Notes: generated by a model not told the origin, from the letters alone. A stretch of 41,803 nucleotides of DNA from Betaproteobacteria bacterium (GCA_023266235.1 JAHFRL010000030.1:1-41803); one strand, 5' to 3'; positions 29,857 to 38,818 are shown, counted from the first letter of the stretch. Made by a program: numbers and translations.

Positions 29857-31872
29857 ATGATAGTCGCAACCGCAGGCCACATCGATCACGGCAAAACCAC
29901 GCTGGTGAAGGCGCTGACCGGCGTCGACACCGACCGGCTGCCGGAAGAGAAAGCGCGCGGCATTTCGATCGACCTCGGCTTCGCATACTGGAAGCTTGCC
30001 GACGGCGATACCATCGGTTTCGTTGACGTGCCCGGCCACGAGCGTTTCATCCGCAACATGCTGGCCGGCGTGTGCGGCATCGATTACGTGATGCTGATCG
30101 TCGCCGCGGACGATGGCGTGATGCCGCAAACCATCGAGCATCTGCACATCGTCGATCTGCTCAACGTCACGCGCGGCATCGCCGTCATCACCAAGACCGA
30201 CCGCGTCGCGCCGGAGCGCGTCACTGAAGTCACCGCCGCCGTGCGCGCATTGCTCGCCCCGACTGCGCTCGCATCGATATCGGTATTGCCGGTATCCGCG
30301 ACCAACGGCGATGGCGTTCCCGCGCTGCGTGACGAACTCGCGGCTGCCGCGAAAGCGCACAGCAACCGTGAACATACGGGCCGGCATTTCCGCTACGCGA
30401 TCGACCGCGCGTTCTCCGTCGCCGGCAGCGGCACCGTCGTCACCGGCACCGTGTTCAACGGCGTGATCGCAAGCGGCGACAAACTCATGCTGTCGCCGCG
30501 CGGACTCGAAGTGCGCGTGCGCGCAATCCAGAAACAGGGCCGGGCCGCGCAGCAGGCGGTCGCCGGCGAGCGTTGCGCACTCAATCTGGGCGGCGTCGAT
30601 CTTGCGCAGGTCGGCCGCGGCGACTGGGCGGTGGCGCCGGCAGTGCATGCGCCGACCCAGCGCCTCGACGTCCGCCTGCAGGTGCTCGCAAGCGAGGCCC
30701 AGCCGCTCAAACACTGGACACCGGTGCATCTGCATCTCGGCACTGCCGACATTACCGCGCGCATTTCGAGCCGGCGCGGCGCATCGATCGCGCCCGGCGC
30801 CTCGGCGCTGGTGCAGTTGATCGCCGACCGGCCGCTGGCTGCGCTGCATGGCGACCGCTTCATCGTGCGCGACCAGTCGGCGGCGCATACCATCGGCGGC
30901 GGCACCGTGATCGATCCGTTTGCGCCGGCGGCGCGCCGCCATACTGAAGCCCGCGCCGCCCAGCTTGCCGCGCTCGCGCAGGCCGAGCCCGGCGCGGCGC
31001 TGGCCGCGCTGCTGGCGTGCTCGCCCGCGGGCATCGACCTCGCGCAGTTCGAGCGCACCTTCAATCTGACTCCCGAGCGCATCGACCCGCTCGTTCACCA
31101 AGGTGACGCCGTGACCGTCGGCAAGGAGCAACGCGTTGCGCTGCCGCGCGCGACGGTGCATGCGATCAAACAACGCCTGCTCGAGGCTTTGGCGCGATTT
31201 CACCGTGACTCGCCGCAGTCGCTCGGCGCGGACGCCGAGGCCCAGCGCAAGGCGCTCGCACCGGCGCTCGCCGCAACGACCTTCAGTGCACTGCTGCGCG
31301 AGCTTGCCGACGAACATAAAATCGAGGTCTCCGGTTCGCTCGTGCGCCTGCCGCAGCATGTTGCGACCGCCAACCCGGCCGACGACAAAATGTGGCAAAG
31401 CGTGAAGCCGGTGCTCGATGCGGCCGGCTTCAACGTGCCGCCGCTGCGCGAGCTCGCGCCTGCCGCCAACGTCAAGGAGGCCATGCTCAAGGATTTCCTG
31501 CACCGCAAAAGCCGCACCGGCGAAGTGATCCGCGTGACGCCCGAGCGTTTTTATCCGCGCGCCACTCTCGCCCAGCTCGCCGCGATCGCGCAGGCAGTGG
31601 CGCAGGCCGCGCCCGGCGGGCAGTTCACTGCCGCGCAGTTCCGCGACGCGAGCGGCATCGGCCGCGGCCTCGCGATCGAGATCCTCGAGTGCCTCGACCG
31701 GCTCGGTGTCACGCAGCGCCTCGGCGATGCGCGCAAAATGCGCAAAGACTTCGTGCCGATTCTGGGCGCCGCGACCGCGCCGCCCGCACCCGCCGCGGTA
31801 GCGCCCAATCCCGCCGCCAAGCCCGACCCGCAGGCGCAGCGGCGCGCGCCATTACCTGATATCAAACGCTGA
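29857..31872 (+). CDS. selB: Selenocysteine-specific elongation factor SelB
   Basis: This 671-aa GTPase brings Sec-tRNA(Sec) to UGA codons marked by a SECIS hairpin. The EF-Tu-like domain has G1 ([15 protein letters not shown]), the [13 protein letters not shown] switch II and TKTD as the G4 variant. Beta-barrel domains follow, then the C-terminal winged-helix repeats (about residues 420-640) that bind the SECIS loop. A Pro/Ala-rich tail ends the protein. The ATG at 29857 starts [12 protein letters not shown]; the frame extends further upstream into the repeat, but this start fits the family. The trxR-like gene starts 9 bp later. Confidence 0.97.
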   Translation: MIVATAGHIDHGKTTLVKALTGVDTDRLPEEKARGISIDLGFAYWKLADGDTIGFVDVPGHERFIRNMLAGVCGIDYVMLIVAADDGVMPQTIEHLHIVDLLNVTRGIAVITKTDRVAPERVTEVTAAVRALLAPTALASISVLPVSATNGDGVPALRDELAAAAKAHSNREHTGRHFRYAIDRAFSVAGSGTVVTGTVFNGVIASGDKLMLSPRGLEVRVRAIQKQGRAAQQAVAGERCALNLGGVDLAQVGRGDWAVAPAVHAPTQRLDVRLQVLASEAQPLKHWTPVHLHLGTADITARISSRRGASIAPGASALVQLIADRPLAALHGDRFIVRDQSAAHTIGGGTVIDPFAPAARRHTEARAAQLAALAQAEPGAALAALLACSPAGIDLAQFERTFNLTPERIDPLVHQGDAVTVGKEQRVALPRATVHAIKQRLLEALARFHRDSPQSLGADAEAQRKALAPALAATTFSALLRELADEHKIEVSGSLVRLPQHVATANPADDKMWQSVKPVLDAAGFNVPPLRELAPAANVKEAMLKDFLHRKSRTGEVIRVTPERFYPRATLAQLAAIAQAVAQAAPGGQFTAAQFRDASGIGRGLAIEILECLDRLGVTQRLGDARKMRKDFVPILGAATAPPAPAAVAPNPAAKPDPQAQRRAPLPDIKR

Positions 31873-31881
31873 GAGGGCAAC

Positions 31882-32802
31882 GTGTCCGCATCGAATTTCG
31901 ACGTGATCGTGATCGGCGCCGGCATCACCGGCCTGACGGCGGCCAAACACACCACGCAACAGGGACTCGCCACCGCGAGCATCGAGGCGCTGCTGTTCGG
32001 CGGCCTCGTCATCAATATCAATGAACTCGACCCTGCGCCACCGGGCGGACACGTCTCGGGCACCGACCTGGCGTCGAACCTGATGCTGGAAATCACCGAG
32101 CTCGGCGCCGCCACGCTTTCCGAAACCGTGACTGCGCTGGCGCGCGATGGTGATTTTCTGTCGGTTGTGACCGACGCCGGCCAGCATCGCGCGCGCGCCG
32201 TGATCGTCGCCTCCGGCGCGAAACTCAAGCGCCTGGGCATCCCGGGCGAGGCGGAATTCGAGCACAAGGGCGTCTCGCAATGCGCGGACTGCGACGGTCC
32301 GATGTACAAAGACGAAGACGTGGTGGTGGTCGGTGGCGGCGACTCCGCTTTGCAGGAAGCGCTGGTGCTCGCCAACTACTGCAGACGCGTGCACCTGGTG
32401 CACCGCGGGGCCAGATTCCGCGCGCGCCGGCACCTGATCGACGCCGTCGCCGCGCGCGCCAACATCCGCCCGGTGTGGAATACCGTCGCCGAGGAAGTGC
32501 TCGGCGCGCAGATGGTCAACAAGGTGCGGGTGCGCAACGTGGGCAGCGGCCAGACCACCGAAATTCCATGTGCCGGCCTTTTCGCCTATATCGGGCTCGC
32601 ACCGGACTGCGCTTTCGCGCCACCGGAAGTCAAGCGCGATGCCGACGGTTTTCTGGTCACTGATACCTCGCTGCAGACCGCAATGGCGGGCGTATTCGCC
32701 GCCGGCGCGGTGCGCTCAGGCTACGGCGGCATGCTTACCGATGCAGTCGCCGAAGCGGAAACCGCGGCAGCGGCGGCATGCGCCCGGCTTGGGAAACGAT
32801 AG
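31882..32802 (+). CDS. Thioredoxin-reductase-like FAD/NAD(P)H oxidoreductase
   Basis: The 306-aa flavoprotein has the FAD fold VIVIGAGITGLTAAKH, the redox dithiol CADC in QCADCDGPMYKDEDVVVVGGGDSALQEA at the position of TrxR CATC, and an NADPH-type GGGDSA fold. The usual FAAGDV motif that holds FAD is changed to FAAGAV (FAAGAVRSGYGG). The start is GTG after GAGAGGG, 9 bp from the selB stop. Its place between selB and the UGSC copy 2 pair suggests that it reduces one of the selenoproteins, directly or through a thioredoxin-fold protein. That link is inference. Confidence 0.88.
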   Translation: MSASNFDVIVIGAGITGLTAAKHTTQQGLATASIEALLFGGLVININELDPAPPGGHVSGTDLASNLMLEITELGAATLSETVTALARDGDFLSVVTDAGQHRARAVIVASGAKLKRLGIPGEAEFEHKGVSQCADCDGPMYKDEDVVVVGGGDSALQEALVLANYCRRVHLVHRGARFRARRHLIDAVAARANIRPVWNTVAEEVLGAQMVNKVRVRNVGSGQTTEIPCAGLFAYIGLAPDCAFAPPEVKRDADGFLVTDTSLQTAMAGVFAAGAVRSGYGGMLTDAVAEAETAAAAACARLGKR

Positions 32803-32848
32803 GCACCGGCGTTTCGCCTATAATTGGCGCTTGAATTGAGGATCTGAT

Positions 32849-33895
32849 TTGACCGCACTGACTTCAGCCAGGATCGACGGGCCCGACGACATCTACGCGC
32901 TGTTCGGCGACATGTGCGCCAGGGGCCTCACCGACGGCCTGCCGGTAATCCCGCCCACCGAGCAATACGTGCGGGCGATGCTCGATTACGTCGGCCTGCC
33001 GCCGGAGCAGGAAATCGCGGTGATCCCGCCCGAAGGCGGCGTGGCGACGGTCGAGAAGCTGGCAATCAACGCAGTGATGGCGGGCTGCCTGCCGGAATAT
33101 TTTCCGGTCGTGATCGCCGCAATCAAGGCGCTCGCCGAGCCGCGTTTCAATCTGCTCGGCGTGCAGACCACCACCAATCCGGCGAGCCCGGTGCTGGTGG
33201 TGAACGGCCCGCTGCGCCGGCAGCTCGACATCGCGTGCGGCCGCGGCTGCATGGGCAATGGCTTTCGCGCCAACGCGACGATCGGGCGCGCAGTCAAGCT
33301 CGCGCTGCGCAACATCGGCGGCTGCGTCCCCGGCGACGTCAGCAAGTCGATCCACGGCATGCCGGGACGCTACTCGTTCTGCTTCGGCGAACTGGAGGAG
33401 GAATCGCCGTGGGAGCCGTTCCATGTCGAGATGGGGTTCAAGCCGGAGACCAGCACGGTGTCGGTATTCGGCGGCCAGGGCACGCAAAACCTGTATGCGT
33501 CCTATCGCCGGCCCGAGAGCATCATCCACATGGTCGCCGACGGCATGCGCTGCTATGGCAACAACGGCTACCTGCGCGGCAGCGGCAACCCGCTGGTGGT
33601 GATTTCCCCGGGGCACGCCCAAGTCTTCGCGCAGCACGGCTGGAACAAGGCGAGAATCAAGCAGGAGCTGTTCACGCACACCGGCATCCCGCTCACGCAG
33701 GTCGCGGCAGAACAGCAGCTGGCGCATCCGATCTACGCCGACTGGGACCGCAGCCGCAGCATCCAGTTGTGCCGCCAGGCCGGGGACATCGTGATCCTGG
33801 TCGCCGGCGGCGCGGAAGCGTACCACGTCACCTACATTCCGAGTTTCGCGAGCACCGACATGGTGATTCAGCCGATCGATGTTCCGCGGCAGTGA
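32849..33895 (+). CDS. UGSC-associated partner protein, copy 2
   Basis: The 348-aa protein is paralogous to the one at 27092 (shared LTDGLPVIPPTEQ, MAGCLPEYFPVVIAAIKAL, ANATIGRAVKLALRNIGG, EEESPWEPFHVEMGFK). Conserved Cys are in MAGC, GRGCMGNG and YSFCFGE. The likely start is TTG at 32849 with GAGG upstream. Here the partner gene comes before its UGSC gene (11-bp gap), the opposite of copy 1. No known cofactor motif is seen. It is probably the non-catalytic or substrate-binding subunit of a Sec-containing complex. Confidence 0.9.
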   Translation: MTALTSARIDGPDDIYALFGDMCARGLTDGLPVIPPTEQYVRAMLDYVGLPPEQEIAVIPPEGGVATVEKLAINAVMAGCLPEYFPVVIAAIKALAEPRFNLLGVQTTTNPASPVLVVNGPLRRQLDIACGRGCMGNGFRANATIGRAVKLALRNIGGCVPGDVSKSIHGMPGRYSFCFGELEEESPWEPFHVEMGFKPETSTVSVFGGQGTQNLYASYRRPESIIHMVADGMRCYGNNGYLRGSGNPLVVISPGHAQVFAQHGWNKARIKQELFTHTGIPLTQVAAEQQLAHPIYADWDRSRSIQLCRQAGDIVILVAGGAEAYHVTYIPSFASTDMVIQPIDVPRQ

Positions 33896-33906
33896 GAGGA
33901 GATCCC

Positions 33907-34431
33907 GTGCAATATCTCGATCCGCGCAATCCGCATCCGCACCAGCGGCCGTTGGTGCCGGCGGTCGGCAGTCTCAAGGGCAAGACGCTCGGCTACCTCA
34001 ACAACGGCTGGATGAGCATGGCCAAGATCGGCAGCCGCATCGAGGGTCAGCTCAAGGCCCGATATGGCATTGCACAGGTGATCTTCTATGACGTGCCGCG
34101 CAGCACGGCGCCGCCCGCAGGCCTGCTCGACCGGGTCGCGCGCGAGTGCCAGGCCGCGATTGTCGGCATGGCCAATTGAGGGTCGTGCACATCGTGGAGT
34201 GTCCACGATACGGCGCAACTGGTGAAAAAAGGCGTACCAGCGGTAGTCATTGCGACTGAGCAGTTCGAGACGCTCGCCAAAGTGATCATGCAAGCGCAGA
34301 ACGTGCCCGCATCGGTGGCGATTCTCATCAAGGGCAATCCGGAATTCATTGCCGATGATGAGTTGATGGTGGTCGCCGACAGGGTAATGGAGGAAGCGGT
34401 CGATCGACTGACCAGGGTTCAAGCGGGCTGA
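33907..34431 (+). CDS. UGSC-motif selenoprotein, copy 2
   Basis: The frame runs from GTG 33907 (GAGGAGATCCC upstream) to TGA 34431, with one internal TGA at 34177-34179 read as Sec91, giving 174 aa. The motif is AIVGMAN-U-GSCTSWSVHD, followed by QLVKKGVPAVVIATEQF. The N-terminal half carries a strand-loop-helix unit (LKGKTLGYLNNGWMSMAKIG). It is shorter than copy 1 and lacks the extra downstream Cys. Only the UGSC Cys is available to form a selenenylsulfide. It sits 11 bp after its partner gene, and selC begins 40 bp after its stop codon. Confidence 0.92.
34177..34209 (+). promoter_or_regulatory. UGA(Sec) codon and SECIS-like hairpin, UGSC copy 2
   Basis: After TGA and 11 nt comes ATCGTGG (34191-34197), loop AGTGT, CCACGAT (34203-34209), a perfect 7-bp stem. 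Compared with copy 1 the two basal pairs differ on both sides (G-C to A-T, A-T to T-A) while pairing is kept, which is direct covariation support. Confidence 0.9.
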
Positions 34432-34471
34432 GCGGACACTATCCCGCGGCGGCCCGCGGTAAAGACTGAAC

Positions 34472-34566
34472 GGAAGGGAATCGTCCCCGGTGGGGCGGCC
34501 GGACTTCAAACCCGGTAGGGGCTGTTTACAGTTCTGCGTGAGTTCGACTCTCACTCTCTTCCGCCA
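34472..34566 (+). tRNA. selC: Selenocysteine tRNA (anticodon UCA)
   Basis: This 95-nt gene includes an encoded CCA. It has the long 8-bp acceptor stem of tRNA-Sec (5' GGAAGGGA with 3' TCTCTTCC), the discriminator G, the anticodon TCA at 34506-34508 inside GGACTTCAAACCC, a long variable arm, and a GTTCGACTC T loop. The overall layout closely matches E. coli selC. It lies between UGSC copy 2 and a Bug receptor gene. Together with selA and selB it completes the Sec-insertion machinery except selD. Confidence 0.97.
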
Positions 34567-34624
34567 CTGCTTTGCGGGGGCTGCCCGCCAAGGCGCGCCC
34601 CGGCACAAGGAGGAGTGCAAAGAA

Positions 34625-35605
34625 ATGATCCGACCCGGGATCACCGCTGGCGCATGGTGGTGCGCGGCTTGCGTTGCAAGCATCGGCATTCCTGCCGCGA
34701 TCGCGCAATCCTATCCTGCGGGGCCGCTGCGCATCGTGGCGCCGTATCCCCCCGGCGGCGGCACCGACATTCTGGGACGCACGATCGGCCAGAAACTCAA
34801 TGAGCGCTTCGGCCAGCCGGTCGTGGTCGAGAATCGGGCAGGCGCCAACGGCACGGTTGGAGCGGCCTATGTCGCGAAAGCCGCCGCTGACGGCCACACG
34901 CTGTTGATCGTGCCCGCCGGTTACGCCGCCAACCCGGCACTCTACAAGAGCCTGCCCTACGATCAGGCGCGCGATCTGGCGCCGGTTTCGCACCTCGCCT
35001 CGGGCCCGCTGGTGCTGGTGGTGCACCCGTCGCTGCCCGTGCGCACGGTGCAAGATCTGATTGCGTTCGCCAAAGCGCGGCCGGGCGAAATCAATGTCGG
35101 CTCGGCCGGCAACGGCTCGCTGCCTCATCTGTGCGCAGAACTGTTCAACGCAGCGAGCGGCGTCAAGCTCAGCCACATCCCGTACAAGGGTTCGGGCGCC
35201 GCCGTTATCGACGTCATGAGCGGGCAGGTGCCGGTCTACTTCATGAACATCCTGCAAAGCCTGCCGCTGATCAAGGCCGGCAAGCTGCGCGCGCTCGGCG
35301 TCACCAGCCCGCAGCGATCGGCGATCGCGCCCGACCTGCCGGCGATCGCGGAAGCAGGACTCAAGGAATTCGACATGACCAACTGGTACGGCATGCTCGC
35401 TCCCGGGGCGACGCCACGCGAGGTAATTAGCAAGTTGCAGCAGGAAGTCGCGCGTATCCTGAACCTGCCCGAGCTCAAGGAACGGCTCGCCGCGGACGGC
35501 ATGACGGTCGTCGGCAGCACGCCCGAGCAGTTCGTCGAATTCCTCGCCCGCGAGACCGCCAAATACAACCGCATCATCCACGCTGCGGGCATCACGGGCA
35601 CGTAG
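34625..35605 (+). CDS. Bug/TctC-family tripartite tricarboxylate transporter receptor
   Basis: The 326-aa periplasmic binding protein has a signal peptide (start MIRPGITAGAWW, cleavage near AIAQ). The Bug blocks are LRIVAPYPPGGGTDILGR and VENRAGANGTVGA, plus GTINVGS-like sequence (PGEINVGSAGNGS). The family binds carboxylates or amidated carboxylates. The ATG at 34625 follows AAGGAGGAG; the frame further upstream overlaps selC and is not used. No TctA or TctB membrane genes are nearby, as is common for orphan Bug proteins. It could supply the substrate of the adjacent UGSC enzymes, but this is inference. Confidence 0.93.
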   Translation: MIRPGITAGAWWCAACVASIGIPAAIAQSYPAGPLRIVAPYPPGGGTDILGRTIGQKLNERFGQPVVVENRAGANGTVGAAYVAKAAADGHTLLIVPAGYAANPALYKSLPYDQARDLAPVSHLASGPLVLVVHPSLPVRTVQDLIAFAKARPGEINVGSAGNGSLPHLCAELFNAASGVKLSHIPYKGSGAAVIDVMSGQVPVYFMNILQSLPLIKAGKLRALGVTSPQRSAIAPDLPAIAEAGLKEFDMTNWYGMLAPGATPREVISKLQQEVARILNLPELKERLAADGMTVVGSTPEQFVEFLARETAKYNRIIHAAGITGT

Positions 35606-35628
35606 AATTTATTTCAAAAACGATTTGG

Positions 35629-35668
35629 AACCGCCGATGAACGCCGATGAACGCAGATAAAATCAAGA
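35629..35668. repeat. Dispersed-type intergenic repeat (CGATGAACGC)
   Basis: CGCCGATGAACGCCGATGAACGCAGATAAAATCAAGATC contains two direct GCCGATGAAC units and resembles a repeat common between genes of many bacteria. A computer search would be needed to prove copies elsewhere. Confidence 0.5.
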
Positions 35669-35764
35669 TCGGTAATAGAGAAATACGTGAAATGTGAAAC
35701 GGAAGAATGCCCTCTCCCTCGTTATCGAAACCTGCTCACGCGGCAACCCCGTCAAGGAGAAAAC

Positions 35765-37507
35765 ATGACGCGCCCGAACCAACCCGACGCCGGTGAACCG
35801 CGTTATGACGTGCTGTGGCCGTTGAGCCGCAAGGCGGTCAAGGCGACCGCCGCGGCGCCGCGCATTCCCGACCTGAACGGCAAGGTCGTCGCCGAGTTGT
35901 GGGACGCGATCCTGCGCGGCGACATCATCTACCCGGTGGTGCGCGAGCACATCAAGGCGCGCTTTCCGCGCGTCAAGTTCGTCGGCTACTCCGAGTTCGG
36001 CAATTTCCACGGCCCGCGCGAGCGCGAGGTCGTCGCCGCGCTGCCGGACAAACTGCGCGCCCACCGCGTGGATGCCGCAATCGTCGGCGTCGGCGCCTGA
36101 GGCAGCTGCACGCCCGCCGTGTTGCGGGCGGCAGCGGTGGTCGAGAAGATGGGCATACCGACCGCATCCATCATCGGCTCGGGATTTCTCAAGCAGGCCG
36201 AAGTGATCACCAAGGGCCTGGGCGTGCCGCTTGCGATCGGCGTGTATCAGGGCGCGCCGATGGTGGACAGTGAAGCGGAGGTCAAGCGCAAGGCCGGGGA
36301 GATGGTCGCGCCCGAGCTGCTCCAGGGACTGACCGGGAAGGCGCCCACCGCCGCCGACGCCGCGGCCGAGCCGCGGCCGGGCGAAGTCGTGTTCACCGGC
36401 ACATTCGACGCCGTGCAGGAGCACTTCCACCGCCAGTTGTGGACCGACGGCCTGCCGATCGTGCCGCCGACGCGTGAGCGCGTGGACGCGTTCCTCGCGT
36501 GCACCGATCGCGCCGCCGACGAGGTGATCTGCGCGGTGCCGCAGGAAGGTCGCGAAGCAAGCATCCTCGCGATCGCCATCACCGGCGTGATGGCGGGATG
36601 CCGGCCGGAGTACATGCCGGTCCTGATCGCGGCGATCGAGGCGATGTGCGACCCGCAGTTCCGCATCGAGGACTGCGGCTCGACGCCGGGCTGGGAGCCG
36701 GTCGTGATCGTGAACGGCCCTATCATCGGGGAACTCGATTTCAATTGCGGCCAGGGCATGATGCGCGTCGGGCGCCAGGCCAATACCTCGATCGGCCGCT
36801 GCGTGCGCCTGTTCCTGCGCAACATCTGCGGTTACCGCATTCCGCCGGGCGCGGGCGACAAGGGCTCGATCGGGCAGAGCTTCCTGGTGGCGATGGCCGA
36901 GGACGAGGACAGCGCGCGCGAAATCGGCTGGCCGACGTTCGCCCAAGACCGCGGTTTCGCGCTTGGTGAAAATATCGTTACGGTGCACAGTGTGGTCGCC
37001 ATCACCTCGCCGATCTACAGCGGCGGTGACCGCGCCGTCGACCATGTGCAGCAGTGGGCGGAAGTGATCGGCGGCAGCTTCACCTACTGGGCGCACACGG
37101 GCTTCAAGACGGGACTGTGGAATCCGCTGATCGTGGCCGGCCCCGGCATCGCGAAAGTGATCGCAGCCGAATGGTCGAAAGACGAGGTGCGGCGCTATCT
37201 GCACGAGCACATTCAGGTCACCGCGGAGCGCGCGACCCATTACGCGCGCATGACGAGCACGCCGACTTTCAGCCTCGAGGAGCTCGTGCAAGACGGCATC
37301 CTGCCGCCCGAGTACGCGGCGTCAAACGACCCGCAGCGGCTGCTCAAAGTAATCATCAAGCCGGGAATGATCGGCATACTCGTCGCCGGCGACCCCGGCC
37401 GCAATCAGTCGCGCGCCTACATGGGCAACCACATCCAGGGCCCGCCGACGAGCCGGCGGGTCGAACTGCCGCGCAACTGGAAGCGGAGGATCGGACGCGG
37501 CCGCTGA
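35765..37507 (+). CDS. UGSC selenoprotein fused to its partner domain, copy 3
   Basis: The frame runs from ATG 35765 (AAGGAGAAA upstream) to TGA 37507 with one internal TGA at 36098-36100, read as Sec112, giving 580 aa. Residues 1-240 form the UGSC unit (AAIVGVGA-U-GSCTPAVLRAA, then MGIPTASIIGSGF). Residues ~250-580 are the partner unit (LWTDGLPIVPPTRERV, MAGCRPEYMPVLIAAIEAM, ANTSIGRCVRLFLRNICG). In the partner part the Cys-bearing GxGC becomes GQGMM and the PWxPFHV block becomes WPTFAQDRGF, so it has diverged and may bind a different substrate. A linker of about 40 residues (PTAADAAAEPRPGE) joins the parts. This is a gene fusion linking the two families. Confidence 0.93.
36098..36130 (+). 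promoter_or_regulatory. UGA(Sec) codon and SECIS-like hairpin, UGSC copy 3
   Basis: TGA then 10 nt, then CGCCCGC (36111-36117), loop CGTGTT, GCGGGCG (36124-36130), a perfect 7-bp all-GC stem. Position and size match copies 1 and 2, though the stem sequence is unrelated. Confidence 0.85.
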
Positions 37508-37523
37508 ATATGGAGAAGAATTT

Positions 37524-37577
37524 CAACGCAAAGACGCAAGGATGGGTGAGAATTCCGCGCTTTGCGTCTTTGCGTTG
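37524..37577. repeat. Inverted repeat (CAACGCAAAGACGC)
   Basis: Perfect 14-bp arms at 37524-37537 and 37564-37577 are separated by 26 bp, between UGSC copy 3 and the next Bug gene. It is related in sequence to the selA-selB repeat. Confidence 0.92.
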
Positions 37578-37620
37578 GATGTCTTTTTGGTTCCGGCTGC
37601 GCCGGCTTAAGAGGAAACGA

Positions 37621-38601
37621 ATGTTGATGCGCCGTGCCTTGGGAATCTGCAGCGCGGTACTCGTGACGCTGGTCGCGGGCCACCATGCGTCGGCTCAGGT
37701 ACAAAGCTATCCGACAAAACCCATACGGCTTATTGTACCGTTCGCACCCGGCGGCGGTACCGACATCACGGCGCGCGGCATCGCGCTGAAACTGGGCGAG
37801 GCATGGGGACAGACCATCGTCGCCGACAACCGCGCCGGGGCCAACGGCACCATCGGCGTTGATCTCGCCGCGAAGGCGGCGCCCGACGGCTATACGCTGA
37901 CCATGATTTCCTCGAGCCATTCGGTCAACGTAAGCCTCTACAAGAAGCTGCCGTACGATCTGCTCAAGGATCTCGCGCCGATCACGCAGGCGACCACCCA
38001 GCCATACGCGCTGGTCGTGCATCCGTCGGTGCCGGCAAAATCGGTGAAAGAGTTGATCGCCATTGCCAAGGCCAAGCCGGCAACCCTCAATTACGGCTCG
38101 TCGGGGACCGGCGGCCTGAGCCACTTGTCGGGCGCATTGTTCTCGTCGCTGGCCGGTATCAATATCACCCATATCCCGTACAAAGGCGGTTCGCCCGCCA
38201 TGACCGACGTCATCACCGGCCAGATCCAGATGCTGTTCTCGACCATTCTGCAGTCGCACGCCCACATCAGGGCCGGGCGGCTGAGAGCGCTTGCGGTGAC
38301 GACCGCGAAGCGTTCGGCTGCCGCGCCCGAGCTGCCGACCATGCACGAAGCTGGCGTGCCGGGTTACGAAGTCGCCGGCTGGTATGGCGTGCTGGCGCCC
38401 GCCGGAACGCCGCGGCCGATCATCGCCAAGCTCAATCAGGAGATCGTCAAAATCCTGCACACGCCGGAGGTCAAGGATCGGCTCTCCGCCGACGGTTCGG
38501 AGCCGGTCGGCAGCACGCCCGAGGAGTTCGGCGCGCACATCAGGTCCGAAATCTCCAAATGGAGCAAGGTCGTCAGGGAAGCCGGCATCCGCGCTGAGTG
38601 A
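37621..38601 (+). CDS. Bug/TctC-family receptor, second copy
   Basis: The 326-aa periplasmic receptor has a signal peptide (MLMRRALGICSAVLVTLVAG, cleavage near ASAQ), then IRLIVPFAPGGGTDITARGI and VADNRAGANGTIGVDLAA. GAGGAAACG precedes the ATG. The long frame upstream of 37621 is a shadow of the fusion gene. It follows UGSC copy 3 by 113 bp on the same strand, separated by an inverted repeat. The ligand is unknown; a small carboxylate or amide is the family expectation. Confidence 0.93.
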   Translation: MLMRRALGICSAVLVTLVAGHHASAQVQSYPTKPIRLIVPFAPGGGTDITARGIALKLGEAWGQTIVADNRAGANGTIGVDLAAKAAPDGYTLTMISSSHSVNVSLYKKLPYDLLKDLAPITQATTQPYALVVHPSVPAKSVKELIAIAKAKPATLNYGSSGTGGLSHLSGALFSSLAGINITHIPYKGGSPAMTDVITGQIQMLFSTILQSHAHIRAGRLRALAVTTAKRSAAAPELPTMHEAGVPGYEVAGWYGVLAPAGTPRPIIAKLNQEIVKILHTPEVKDRLSADGSEPVGSTPEEFGAHIRSEISKWSKVVREAGIRAE

Positions 38602-38616
38602 AATTTCAAAAGCTTA

Positions 38617-38793
38617 GCCGCGAAGGACGCCAAGGACGCGAAGGAAATGCGGGTGAACAGTAAACGGTGAACGGGGTAGCCATGCGCGCACGAGACAATT
38701 GCAAGCCGGGCCTAACGGTGACACCATGGTATCAACACGGAATTGATATTTTTGTCCGCTTTTCCTTGGCGTCCTTTGCGTCCTTGGCGGCGA
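38617..38793. repeat. Inverted-repeat element (CGAAGGACGCCAAGGACGC type), ~177 bp
   Basis: The left arm (38617-38646) and right arm (38761-38792) are approximate reverse complements of the form GCCGCGAAGGACGCCAAGG and CCTTGGCGTCCTTTGCGTCC. The ~115-bp interior has no gene. Its size and terminal symmetry suggest a small non-coding mobile or dispersed element. It fills the gap between the Bug and PrpD genes. Confidence 0.75.
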
Positions 38794-38818
38794 GGCTGTT
38801 CGTTTTTGTAGAGGTTGT

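Noticed and set aside
33893-33895. TGA at the end of partner copy 2 as a further Sec codon
   Set aside because: The protein ends at the same place as its paralogue, and a ribosome site and GTG start follow at once. No hairpin at SECIS distance was seen.
34490-34624. Extension of the first Bug gene upstream to 34490
   Set aside because: It would overlap the tRNA-Sec gene and put 45 residues before the signal peptide. The ATG at 34625 has a strong ribosome site.
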